From assembly GCA_045603745.1 (NCBI GenBank), contig JAZUMQ010000034.1:1-17455 (forward strand): a stretch of DNA of 17,455 nt, given 5' to 3'. The position numbers and the translations under genes are program-made. Source of the DNA: RGIG995 sp045603745 (GTDB lineage: Bacteria > Bacillota > Clostridia > Oscillospirales > UBA644). The notes under the pieces were generated by a model. It worked only from the letters and a program-made list of their open reading frames with translations. It had not been told where the DNA came from and made no database searches. Below are positions 1-5,489 of this stretch, in pieces. How positions within the stretch are numbered: the first letter of the stretch is position 1; each line of letters opens with the position of its first letter.

Positions 1-87
1 TACCATTATACTTGGAGGTCTAATTGATTTCAAGCCCTCTTGTTAGTTTCGGCTTGCATAAAGCTCGCCGAGTCTGTTTTTACTAAA

Positions 88-124
88 GCGGTTTACCGCT
101 CCCCCGGTAGAACCGGGGGTTTAT
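88..124 (+). terminator. Double-hairpin intrinsic terminator
   Basis: Two adjacent stem-loops lie side by side. The first is GCGG-TTTA-CCGC (88-99). The second is CCCCCGG (101-107) pairing with CCGGGGG (113-119), followed by the T-rich tail TTTATTT. The polarity fits a transcript entering from the left edge. The preceding 87 bases contain no gene I can recognise. Paired end hairpins of this sort also occur at the ends of some IS200/IS605-type elements, but no transposase or TnpB sequence is present to test that. Confidence 0.6.
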
Positions 125-177
125 TTCGACTACCAAAATGAAAGGGGATGGAAACGTTGATTTCATCGCCTTTTTGG

Positions 178-250
178 CAGGGGCACTAGGGATCGAACCC
201 AGGACACGCGGTTTTGGAGACCGCTGCTCTACCGGCTGAGCTATACCCCT
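178..250 (-). tRNA. tRNA-Trp (anticodon CCA)
   Basis: On the minus strand a 73-nt cloverleaf begins AGGGGTA and ends TGCCCCT plus discriminator G, giving a seven-pair acceptor stem with one wobble. The anticodon arm has stem GCGGT/ACCGC around loop CTCCAAA, so the anticodon is CCA (plus-strand positions 215-217), reading UGG for tryptophan. The T arm carries the expected GGTTCGATCC. CCA is not encoded at the 3' end (GCC follows). Discriminator G is the usual bacterial tRNA-Trp identity base. It is a single gene rather than part of a tRNA cluster. Confidence 0.96.
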
Positions 251-268
251 GTATTTGATTCGGTATTC

Positions 269-297
269 ATTATAGCATAATTTTCGCGATTTTGCAA
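269..297 (-). promoter_or_regulatory. Promoter of tRNA-Trp
   Basis: Reading the minus strand, TTGCAA (292-297) and a perfect TATAAT (269-274) are separated by 17 nt. The -10 box ends 18 nt before the mature tRNA 5' end at 250, which fits a short 5' leader removed by RNase P. Confidence 0.85.
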
Positions 298-467
298 GGG
301 GGGATTGTGAAATTTTTATTAAATAAACGGGAAACTAAGGGTTGTAACGGTTTTGCCTTATTTCTGTGATAGGATAAAGAAAAGCTTGGACGCTTGGTGC
401 AGGGGGGAGAAAATCCGGGTTTTTTCCTTGCTCAACCGTCCGGAACATGATTTTGGAGATGAAATAA

Positions 468-1010
468 ATGAAGTGGTTGATTGCCTCGGATATTCACGGC
501 TCGGCAAAATATTGCCGTCAGTTGTTGGAAGCCTTTGATCGGGAGGGTGCGGATCGGTTGCTTTTGTTGGGGGATCTGTTGTATCACGGTCCTCGCAACG
601 ACCTGCCCGACGAATACGCCCCGAAAACCGTCATCGAATTGCTCAACGCACAAAAAGACGTGATCTTCTGCGTTCGCGGAAACTGTGAGGCGGAAGTGGA
701 TCAGATGGTGTTGCAATTCCCGGTTTTGGCGGATTATATGTTGTTATATGAAGCAGGACGAATGATCTACGCCACCCACGGACACCATGCGGGAGAGCAA
801 AATCCCCCGCCCTTTGCCAAGGGAAGCGTGCTTCTCAACGGACACACCCACGTGCCCGCCTGCAACGACCACGGAGATTGGTTGTACCTCAACCCCGGCT
901 CGGTCTCGATCCCCAAGGAAAATTCCCCCAGAGGCTATATGACCTTGGAAGACGGTCGCCTTACATGGAAAACCCTTTCCGGCGAGGTTTGGAGAGAAGA
1001 GAGTTTGTGA
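468..1010 (+). CDS. yfcE: YfcE-family metallophosphodiesterase
   Basis: This 180-aa protein is a calcineurin-like phosphoesterase of the YfcE/MJ0936 type, a small cytoplasmic phosphodiesterase with a two-metal (typically Mn) centre. The family motifs are in order: SDIHG (D8, H10), GDLLYHG (D36), RGNCE (N72), THG (H104), GHTHVP (H126, H128) and LNPGS just after. The length matches E. coli YfcE (about 184 aa), so it is complete. The ATG at 468 has GGAG at 455-458. It is monocistronic: tRNA-Trp upstream is on the other strand, and a bidirectional terminator at 1143-1175 separates it from the convergent lipoprotein gene. The physiological substrate of YfcE enzymes is unsettled. Activity on artificial phosphodiesters is known for the family, so the pathway cannot be named. 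Confidence 0.92.
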   Translation: MKWLIASDIHGSAKYCRQLLEAFDREGADRLLLLGDLLYHGPRNDLPDEYAPKTVIELLNAQKDVIFCVRGNCEAEVDQMVLQFPVLADYMLLYEAGRMIYATHGHHAGEQNPPPFAKGSVLLNGHTHVPACNDHGDWLYLNPGSVSIPKENSPRGYMTLEDGRLTWKTLSGEVWREESL

Positions 1011-1018
1011 CATAAGAT

Positions 1019-1137
1019 GTTCTTCTTTCTTTTCGTGAGAAAAGAAAGAAGAACCAAAGCTACGGCATAAGTGTCGACCATCGAAAAATTTCGCGTCTAC
1101 GACTTGAATTTTTCGGGTCTCACTTAAAAGAAAAGCA
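1019..1137 (+). repeat. Composite intergenic repeat, copy 1
   Basis: The copy starts with a perfect 16-bp stem, GTTCTTCTTTCTTTTC (1019-1034) with its complement (1039-1054) around loop GTGA. The conserved core follows: GCTACGGCATAAGTGTCGACC, then an imperfect hairpin GAAAAATT...AATTTTTC enclosing GTC-TAC-GAC, then GGGTCTCACTTAA. The same core recurs at 3893, 5244, 8145, 12352, 13065, 13161 and 15945. This copy fills the gap between yfcE and the shared terminator. Confidence 0.85.
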
Positions 1138-1142
1138 AAATT

Positions 1143-1175
1143 CCGGCGGAATACTTCCGCCGGAGTTCTTTTTAT
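1143..1175. terminator. Bidirectional intrinsic terminator
   Basis: A perfect 9-bp stem, CCGGCGGAA (1143-1151) and TTCCGCCGG (1155-1163) with loop TAC, is followed on the plus strand by GTTCTTTTTAT. On the minus strand it is followed by AATTTTGCTTTTC. It lies between the 3' ends of convergent yfcE and the lipoprotein gene and can serve both. The same GGCGGAA-NNN-TTCCGCC palindrome is reused elsewhere in the window. Confidence 0.8.
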
Positions 1176-1211
1176 AGAAAACCCGGCCGTGAAAATCAGG
1201 GCGGGGAATTT

Positions 1212-2111
1212 TCAATCGCCGACATCAAGGAGAACTAACGTATAACTTTCCGAGGGGTTAAGCTCATATATTCTAGATGTTTTTCGATACTTTTCACCGA
1301 CCTTCACCGCATCGGTATATACCGTTCCGCTTTCTACTACAACATTATCACTGTCGTACAACTTATATCCTATATGCAACCGTTCGCTTCGATTAGCACC
1401 ATCCTTATTATAAGTAAATTGTCCCGTATAGGTAATGTCTGCATATATCGTTCCATCGTAACTTTTTTCATATTTCACAGAAATTCCCGTTACATCTGTA
1501 CTTTCTTCGATCTTTCCATCAGAGCGATAATGAATCAGCTTGGGGGTATCCGGTAATTTAATAAGTCCTGCGCCACAACGGGTACATTCTCCATTATAGT
1601 AAGAATGACCCATAGCTTTTGCACCGGTTCTTCCGCAACGGGTACAATGTTCCGCCTGAGTGCAAGAAGCTGATTCCCAAATGTGCGCAGCGTGATCAAC
1701 TCTCGTTTCAACCTTCTCGCAATTCAAACAGTTTCTTTTGCTTTCGCCGTCCTTTGTACAGGTGGCGGCTGTTACAATCTCCCATGCACCGTATTTGTGT
1801 CCCTTTGCCGGAAGGTCTTTTTCCTGTTGTGCATGGCACAATGAACAGGCTTGCACTTCTTTTCCTTTTTCAGTACAGGTGGGAGCGGTTTTTGTTTCGG
1901 CAAAAACCATGTCGTGGGCTAATTGAGGGATTTCCCGTTCTTCTACGAATTCACATTCGGCACAAACTCGGGTTTCGGTGCCCGGTTGGGTGCAAGTCGC
2001 CGGGGTGACAGTTGTCCAATCCCCGAAGGTGCAGACTTCACATTTTCCGCAAGCACAGAATGCGAGAAGGCAGAGAAGTAACAGGATTGCGTGTGGTAAC
2101 AATTTTTTCAT
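1212..2111 (-). CDS. Secreted lipoprotein with CxxC-knuckle repeats, function unknown
   Basis: This 299-aa protein has a lipoprotein-type signal (KK, hydrophobic 7-18, lipobox AFCA-C21 or the adjacent LAF-C19), so it is predicted to sit on the outer face of the membrane. Residues 24-180 hold imperfect repeats of a pattern seen in clostridial surface proteins: W-x-x-V-x-x-A-T-C-T-x-x-G-x-x-x-R-x-C-x-x-C-E, often ending in GH. CxxC pairs lie at 24/27, 50/53, 89/92, 128/131, 156/159 and 176/179, plus single Cys at 40, 79, 118 and 150. Zinc-ribbon-like metal binding or disulfides are both possible. Residues 185-299 look like one beta-sandwich domain (GYKLYDSDN...SGTVYTD, similar in feel to FxLYD-type domains), an inference from pattern only. 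AGGAG at 2121-2125 supports the ATG at 2109-2111. It is transcribed away from the ATPase gene behind a structured leader. No enzymatic motif is visible. Confidence 0.8.
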   Translation of the reverse strand: MKKLLPHAILLLLCLLAFCACGKCEVCTFGDWTTVTPATCTQPGTETRVCAECEFVEEREIPQLAHDMVFAETKTAPTCTEKGKEVQACSLCHAQQEKDLPAKGHKYGAWEIVTAATCTKDGESKRNCLNCEKVETRVDHAAHIWESASCTQAEHCTRCGRTGAKAMGHSYYNGECTRCGAGLIKLPDTPKLIHYRSDGKIEESTDVTGISVKYEKSYDGTIYADITYTGQFTYNKDGANRSERLHIGYKLYDSDNVVVESGTVYTDAVKVGEKYRKTSRIYELNPSESYTLVLLDVGD

Positions 2112-2273
2112 GCGGGTTTTCTCCTTTCAAAATAAAAAAAGTGTGTCCCATTGAGAGACACACCCGAAATATGCATCCCTCAATGTTACCACACATTTTA
2201 CCCACAACAGGAATGAAGGAATGCAGACTTCCAAGATTAGCATTCCCGTTATGAGCATATTAAAATGTGTGGT
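2112..2273 (-). promoter_or_regulatory. Structured 5' leader with attenuator-like architecture
   Basis: From the predicted start near 2273 the minus-strand transcript opens with ACCACACAUUUUA. This is the perfect complement of UAAAAUGUGUGGU (plus 2188-2200), so the RNA 5' end closes a stem around about 60 nt. Inside, AACGGGAAUG (2241-2250) pairs with CAUUCCUGUU (2206-2215) with one G-U. GGAAUGC (2240-2246) can alternatively pair with GCAUUCC (2218-2224). Below the closing stem, CAUUGAGGGA (2176-2185) can pair with UCUCUCAAUG (2149-2158), which lies in the loop and 5' arm of the following terminator. The layout resembles an aptamer plus expression platform. I do not recognise a known riboswitch class or a T-box motif. 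Confidence 0.5.
2134..2163 (-). terminator. Intrinsic terminator in the lipoprotein leader
   Basis: On the minus strand a 7-bp stem GTGTGTC/GACACAC (plus 2157-2163 and 2141-2147) with a 9-nt loop is followed by seven T residues. It lies downstream of the predicted promoter and only about 10 nt before the AAAGGAG ribosome binding site of the lipoprotein gene. No minus-strand gene lies upstream, so an attenuator role is more likely than an end-of-operon role. Confidence 0.75.
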
Positions 2274-2279
2274 AAAATA

Positions 2280-2308
2280 AGTATATCACATTTGTCGATT
2301 TTTGTCAA
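2280..2308 (-). promoter_or_regulatory. Promoter of the lipoprotein gene
   Basis: Reading the minus strand, a perfect TTGACA (2303-2308), a 17-nt spacer and TATACT (2280-2285) with an upstream TGTG extended -10. Transcription should start near A2273, the first base of the leader's closing stem. Confidence 0.85.
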
Positions 2309-2336
2309 GATAAACTCCGTCGGTTTAAAGTTCGGA

Positions 2337-2377
2337 ATTTAGTCAAATATGATTCACCAAATCATACTTGACTAAAT
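2337..2377. promoter_or_regulatory. 41-bp operator-like palindrome
   Basis: The 18-nt arm ATTTAGTCAAATATGATT (2337-2354) and its inverted copy (2360-2377) differ at one position and flank a 5-nt centre, CACCA. The right arm contains the TTGACT -35 box of the ATPase promoter, so a protein bound here would occlude RNA polymerase. No T-tract follows, so it is not a terminator. The binding factor is unknown; autoregulation by the neighbouring ATPase is speculative. Confidence 0.6.
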
Positions 2378-2396
2378 AAAAAAAATGTGATATACT
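2368..2396 (+). promoter_or_regulatory. Promoter of the AAA+ ATPase gene
   Basis: TTGACT (2368-2373), a 17-nt spacer and TATACT (2391-2396), with the same AAATGTGATATACT extended -10 as the divergent lipoprotein promoter. The start codon follows 27 nt later with AAGGAGG at 2410-2416. Confidence 0.85.
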
Positions 2397-2423
2397 ATAG
2401 TTACCTTAAAAGGAGGATTTATC

Positions 2424-3812
2424 ATGTTTATTGGAAGAGAACGAGAATTAACTGCCCTGGAAAAGTTATACGCATCCAACAAATTTGAGTTTGCGGTAAT
2501 TTACGGTCGCCGCCGTGTTGGGAAAACCGAACTGATTAATCAATTCCTCAAAGACAAAAAAGCGATCTACTTTATGGGGGTAGAAAGTAACGCAACGCAA
2601 AACCTTGAAAACTTCAGTAAAAGCATCATAGAATATGTTGGGGAAATCGAAACGGAAACGTCCTTTCGATCCTTTCAAGCCGCATTGGAATACGTATTTC
2701 GGCTTGCGGAACAGGAACGCTTGATCCTTGCCATTGACGAATATCCCTACGTTGCCCGTTCTTCCAAGAGTTTGGCTTCCACCTTACAGCTTTTAATTGA
2801 CAAATACAAAAATTCTTCCAAACTGATGTTGATCCTCTGCGGATCTTCCATGTCTTATATGGAAGATCACGTTCTTGCATACAAAGCACCCTTATACGGA
2901 AGAAGAACGGCACAGATGAAAATCCTGCCCTTTGATTTTGAAGAAACTTGCCGATATTTCAAAAAGTTTTCCGCAGAAGAAAAAGCCTTAATTTATGGAA
3001 TCGTAGGGGGAACGCCTCAATATCTGTTACAGATGAATGACGAATTAAGCGTTGAAGATAATATAAAAAACACCTTTTTGAACCCCACGTCTTTTCTGTA
3101 CGAAGAGCCAATTAACCTTCTAAAACAGGAAGTCCGCGAACCGGCAATCTATACTGCAATTATTACGGCAATTGCTTCCGGAGCATCCCGCATGTCAGAA
3201 ATTTCCGGAAAGATAGGGGAAGAAACCAACGTTTGCTCCATCTATATCAAAAATTTGATCAGTCTCGGCATTGTGCAAAAAGAAACCCCTTACGGAGAAA
3301 AGGCATCTCGAAAATCAATTTATACCATCGAAGATAATATGTTCCGCTTTTGGCATCGCTTTGTTTTAAAAAACAATTCCCTTATTGCCCGAGGGGCGCC
3401 CGATCTGGTATATCAACGTATTGAACCGAAGTTGTCCGATTATATGGGAAAGGTCTTTGAAGATATTTGCAAGCAATATCTTTGGAGACAACTCTTAACC
3501 GGTAAGTGTCCCGTAGAATTTGCGTCTCTCGGTCGGTGGTGGGGCAACGATCCCATCGAAAAACGCCAAGTTGAAATTGATATTATGGGCGAACAAGACC
3601 ACGATACGGCACTCTTCGCCGAATGTAAATGGACAAACGAAAAGGTTGATTTGAGCGTTTTGGAAGCCCTGTTAAAACGAAGCAAACTGTTCCCCTACAA
3701 GAACGTTCGTTTGTATCTGTTTTCCAAGTCCGGCTTTACCAAAGGATGTATCGACAAAGCAAAAGCCCTCGGCAACGTAACGATGGTAAATTACACCGAT
3801 ATGTTTTCCTAA
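2424..3812 (+). CDS. AAA+ ATPase with DUF234 / PD-(D/E)XK-like C-terminal domain
   Basis: This 462-aa protein belongs to the archaeal-type ATPase family (Pfam ATPase_2/DUF234, the MNS-like STAND/AAA+ group). The N-terminus FIGRERELTAL is typical. Walker A is GRRRVGKT (28-35), Walker B is LILAIDE (100-106), and the strand LMLILCGSS (134-142) fits sensor 1. Residues about 230-300 form a winged-helix-like region (MSEISGKIG...IKNLISLGIV). The C-terminal part (from about 305, DNMFRFWHRFV) is DUF234. It includes VEID (D386) followed by AECK (E400, K402), a plausible PD-(D/E)XK nuclease core with R371-W-W before it. The length is normal and the gene looks intact. AAGGAGG precedes the ATG by 7 nt. 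It stands alone behind its own promoter and palindrome. The biological role of the family is not established; DNA binding or cleavage is an inference. Confidence 0.88.
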   Translation: MFIGRERELTALEKLYASNKFEFAVIYGRRRVGKTELINQFLKDKKAIYFMGVESNATQNLENFSKSIIEYVGEIETETSFRSFQAALEYVFRLAEQERLILAIDEYPYVARSSKSLASTLQLLIDKYKNSSKLMLILCGSSMSYMEDHVLAYKAPLYGRRTAQMKILPFDFEETCRYFKKFSAEEKALIYGIVGGTPQYLLQMNDELSVEDNIKNTFLNPTSFLYEEPINLLKQEVREPAIYTAIITAIASGASRMSEISGKIGEETNVCSIYIKNLISLGIVQKETPYGEKASRKSIYTIEDNMFRFWHRFVLKNNSLIARGAPDLVYQRIEPKLSDYMGKVFEDICKQYLWRQLLTGKCPVEFASLGRWWGNDPIEKRQVEIDIMGEQDHDTALFAECKWTNEKVDLSVLEALLKRSKLFPYKNVRLYLFSKSGFTKGCIDKAKALGNVTMVNYTDMFS

Positions 3813-3832
3813 ATTTCATCTCATAAAAACCA

Positions 3833-3865
3833 CCGGCGGAAGTATTCCGCCGGATTTGGCTTTTC
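3833..3865. terminator. Bidirectional intrinsic terminator
   Basis: A perfect 9-bp stem CCGGCGGAA (3833-3841)/TTCCGCCGG (3845-3853) with loop GTA, followed by ATTTGGCTTTTCTTT on the plus strand. It sits between the convergent ATPase gene and mglC. It is the same palindrome as at 1143-1163 with its loop inverted. Confidence 0.75.
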
Positions 3866-3892
3866 TTTGGTTCTTTCTTTTCTCCCGAAAAC

Positions 3893-3953
3893 AAGTGAGA
3901 CCTGAAAAATTCAAGTCGCAGACGCAGAATTTTTCAATGGTCGATACTTGTGC
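3893..3953 (-). repeat. Composite intergenic repeat, copy 2 (reversed)
   Basis: The core occurs in reverse orientation: AAGTGAGACCTGAAAAATTC, then AAGTCGCAGACG, then GAATTTTTCAATGGTCGATAC, ending in TTGTGC. The pyrimidine-rich hairpin arm next to it (3863-3885) is only half present. It lies between the terminator at 3833 and the end of mglC. Confidence 0.8.
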
Positions 3954-3977
3954 AGAGGTAGAAAGAACATAAACCTT

Positions 3978-5045
3978 TTACTTTCTCACCAAATACTTTC
4001 TCATATCGATGGCGCAGGCGATGAGGATAATTAAGCCTTTGATGACGTATTGCAGGTTGGAGTCGATGCTCAAAAAGGTCAGTCCCACGAAGATAATGCG
4101 GAGCAAGACCACTCCCAAGATGACCCCTCGGATTTTGCCGATTCCCCCTACGAAGGACACGCCCCCGATGACGCAGGCGGCGATGGCGTCCAGTTCGTAA
4201 TTCAGCCCGGTGGCGGCACTGTTGGACCCGATCCGCGCCGCTTCGATGAATCCGGTGACGCCGTACAACACCCCGGCGAGGGTGAAAACGCCGATGATGG
4301 TCGCCGTCACGTTGACCCCGGAAACCTTTGCCGCCTCTTGGTTGGACCCCACGGCGAACATATTTTTCCCGAAGGTGGTCTTGTTCCAAACGAACCACAT
4401 TACAATCGTAATGGCGAGGGAATAAAAGACGTAGTTGGGAATGGCGGTAGTTCCGATTTTCAGGAAACTGCCGGTGATGAAATTCGTGTAAGACGAATCA
4501 AGCCCGGACAAGGATTGTCCGTTGTTGTTGCCGTTCATCAGATACATCAACAAAACGCCGAACAGGATCAACTGGGTGGCGAGGGTGACGATAAAGGGGT
4601 GCAATTTGAACTTTGCCACGCAAAATCCGTTGATCAATCCAACGATTCCGCCCATCAAAAGGACGATTCCCAACACCGCCCAAAGGGGCAAGGTGGGTAA
4701 ATTCGGGAACATTTTGTTGGGGTATCCGGTCATCTGCAACAGCGATGCGGAAACGCACGCCACCAGCCCCACCACCCGTCCGGCGGAAAGATCGGTGCCG
4801 GTCAAAATGATACACCCGGCGATGCCCAGAGCGATGGGAAGATTTGCCGCGGAAAGGGATAAAATATTCACCAACGAGGGCACGGACAAAAACCGGGGAT
4901 CGTAGATCACGATTGCCACGATGGCGGCGGTCAAGAACAAATAAAGGGAATTGTCAATGAAAAATTCTTTCCCTTTTCGGCGGCGGTCTTCTTTTGACAA
5001 GCCGTTCCAGTTTCCGAGAGACTGCTTTATACTTTTCATACTCAT
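3978..5045 (-). CDS. mglC: Galactose/methyl-galactoside ABC importer, permease subunit
   Basis: A polytopic membrane protein of the BPD_transp_2 (ribose/galactose) family. The hydrophobic segments begin at NSLYLFLTAAIVAIVIY. They include the conserved NLPIALGIAGCIILTGTDLSAGRVVGL and the late FTLAGVLYGVTGFIEAARIGS...GLNYELDAIAACVIGGVSFVGGIGKIRGV block typical of MglC/RbsC. From ATG 5043-5045 it is 355 aa, close to E. coli MglC (336 aa). A second ATG at 5037-5039 gives 353 aa. The frame stays open to a TTG at 5096, but no ribosome binding site favours that start, and none is clear at either ATG. It pairs with MglA and takes substrate from MglB. Unusually, 444 nt of repeats separate it from mglA; a weak TTGAGT-18-TATAAA sequence just upstream (about 5067-5096) might be a private promoter. 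Confidence 0.9.
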   Translation of the reverse strand: MSMKSIKQSLGNWNGLSKEDRRRKGKEFFIDNSLYLFLTAAIVAIVIYDPRFLSVPSLVNILSLSAANLPIALGIAGCIILTGTDLSAGRVVGLVACVSASLLQMTGYPNKMFPNLPTLPLWAVLGIVLLMGGIVGLINGFCVAKFKLHPFIVTLATQLILFGVLLMYLMNGNNNGQSLSGLDSSYTNFITGSFLKIGTTAIPNYVFYSLAITIVMWFVWNKTTFGKNMFAVGSNQEAAKVSGVNVTATIIGVFTLAGVLYGVTGFIEAARIGSNSAATGLNYELDAIAACVIGGVSFVGGIGKIRGVILGVVLLRIIFVGLTFLSIDSNLQYVIKGLIILIACAIDMRKYLVRK

Positions 5046-5110
5046 ACCAAAAAAATAAAAAATAGTTTTATATTTTGCACTTGAATCATAACTCAATAAT
5101 CAATTTGCCC

Positions 5111-5130
5111 CTTCCCCTGCAACAGGGGAG
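5111..5130. repeat. CCCCTG-CAA-CAGGGG stem-loop repeat
   Basis: TTCCCCTG (5112-5119) pairs with CAGGGGAG (5123-5130) around CAA. An almost identical stem-loop, with the same downstream GGCAG...GTCGTT flank, recurs at 5307-5325. It is part of the repeat cluster between mglA and mglC. Confidence 0.75.
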
Positions 5131-5210
5131 GGCAGTCGTTTACAGCAACGCATTGTACTTACGCTTGTTTTGTGATGGAAGGGGGAAAGATGATTTGCTA
5201 CAGGGAAATA

Positions 5211-5240
5211 CCCCTTCCACCGCTTCGCGGTCCCCCAGCC
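5211..5240 (-). repeat. Partial two-hairpin G-rich repeat (reversed)
   Basis: On the minus strand the sequence reads GGGGGACCGC-GAA-GCGGT-GGAAGGGG (stem ACCGC 5219-5223 with GCGGT 5227-5231). It matches the second half of the repeats at 5427 and 13279, with a different but still paired stem. Confidence 0.7.
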
Positions 5241-5243
5241 ACT

Positions 5244-5306
5244 GCATAAGTTCGCCTTTGCCAAAAATTCTGCGTCTTCGACTTGAATTATTTGGAGTCT
5301 CACTTA
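5244..5306 (+). repeat. Composite intergenic repeat, copy 3 (core only)
   Basis: GCATAAGTTCGCC, then AAAAATTCTGCGTC-TTC-GACTTGAATT, then GGAGTCTCACTTA. This is a divergent core lacking the flanking hairpins. It is embedded directly between members of the G/C-rich repeat family, which suggests nested insertion. Confidence 0.75.
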
Positions 5307-5325
5307 TTCCCCTGCAACAGGGGAA
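5307..5325. repeat. TTCCCCTG-CAA-CAGGGGAA stem-loop repeat
   Basis: A perfect 8-bp stem (5307-5314 with 5318-5325), loop CAA; near duplicate of the stem-loop at 5111-5130. Positions 5326-5426 between this and the next repeat hold AT-rich sequence in which I see no gene. Confidence 0.75.
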
Positions 5326-5426
5326 GGCAGGAGCGTCGTTCAATTTCTTGATGAAGTATTCTTTTATTTTTCTTCGGTTTTTAATTGCAGAATAAAATAA
5401 GTTTCACGCATTTCAATGTTCGATAG

Positions 5427-5479
5427 CCTTCCCCTATGGTAGGGGAAGGGGGACCGGCTCTGCCGGTGGAAGGGGTGCA
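5427..5479 (+). repeat. Two-hairpin G-rich repeat
   Basis: Hairpin 1 is CCTTCCCCTA (5427-5436) with TAGGGGAAGG (5440-5449), a perfect 10-bp stem. Hairpin 2 is ACCGGC (5453-5458) with GCCGGT (5462-5467), loop TCT, then GGAAGGGGT. It ends about 10 nt from the mglA stop codon. The sister copy at 13279-13338 has the same position relative to the trmB stop. Confidence 0.8.
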
Positions 5480-5489
5480 TTTTGCATTT

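Noticed and set aside
2186..2275. MITE with 15-bp terminal inverted repeats
   Set aside because: No target duplication and no second copy in the window; the arms coincide exactly with the predicted RNA start and closing helix, so a leader structure is preferred, though not proven.
5046..5096. TTG start for mglC at 5096
   Set aside because: A non-ATG start with no ribosome binding site that adds residues unlike MglC; the ATG at 5043-5045 gives a normal length, although its own ribosome binding site is also weak.
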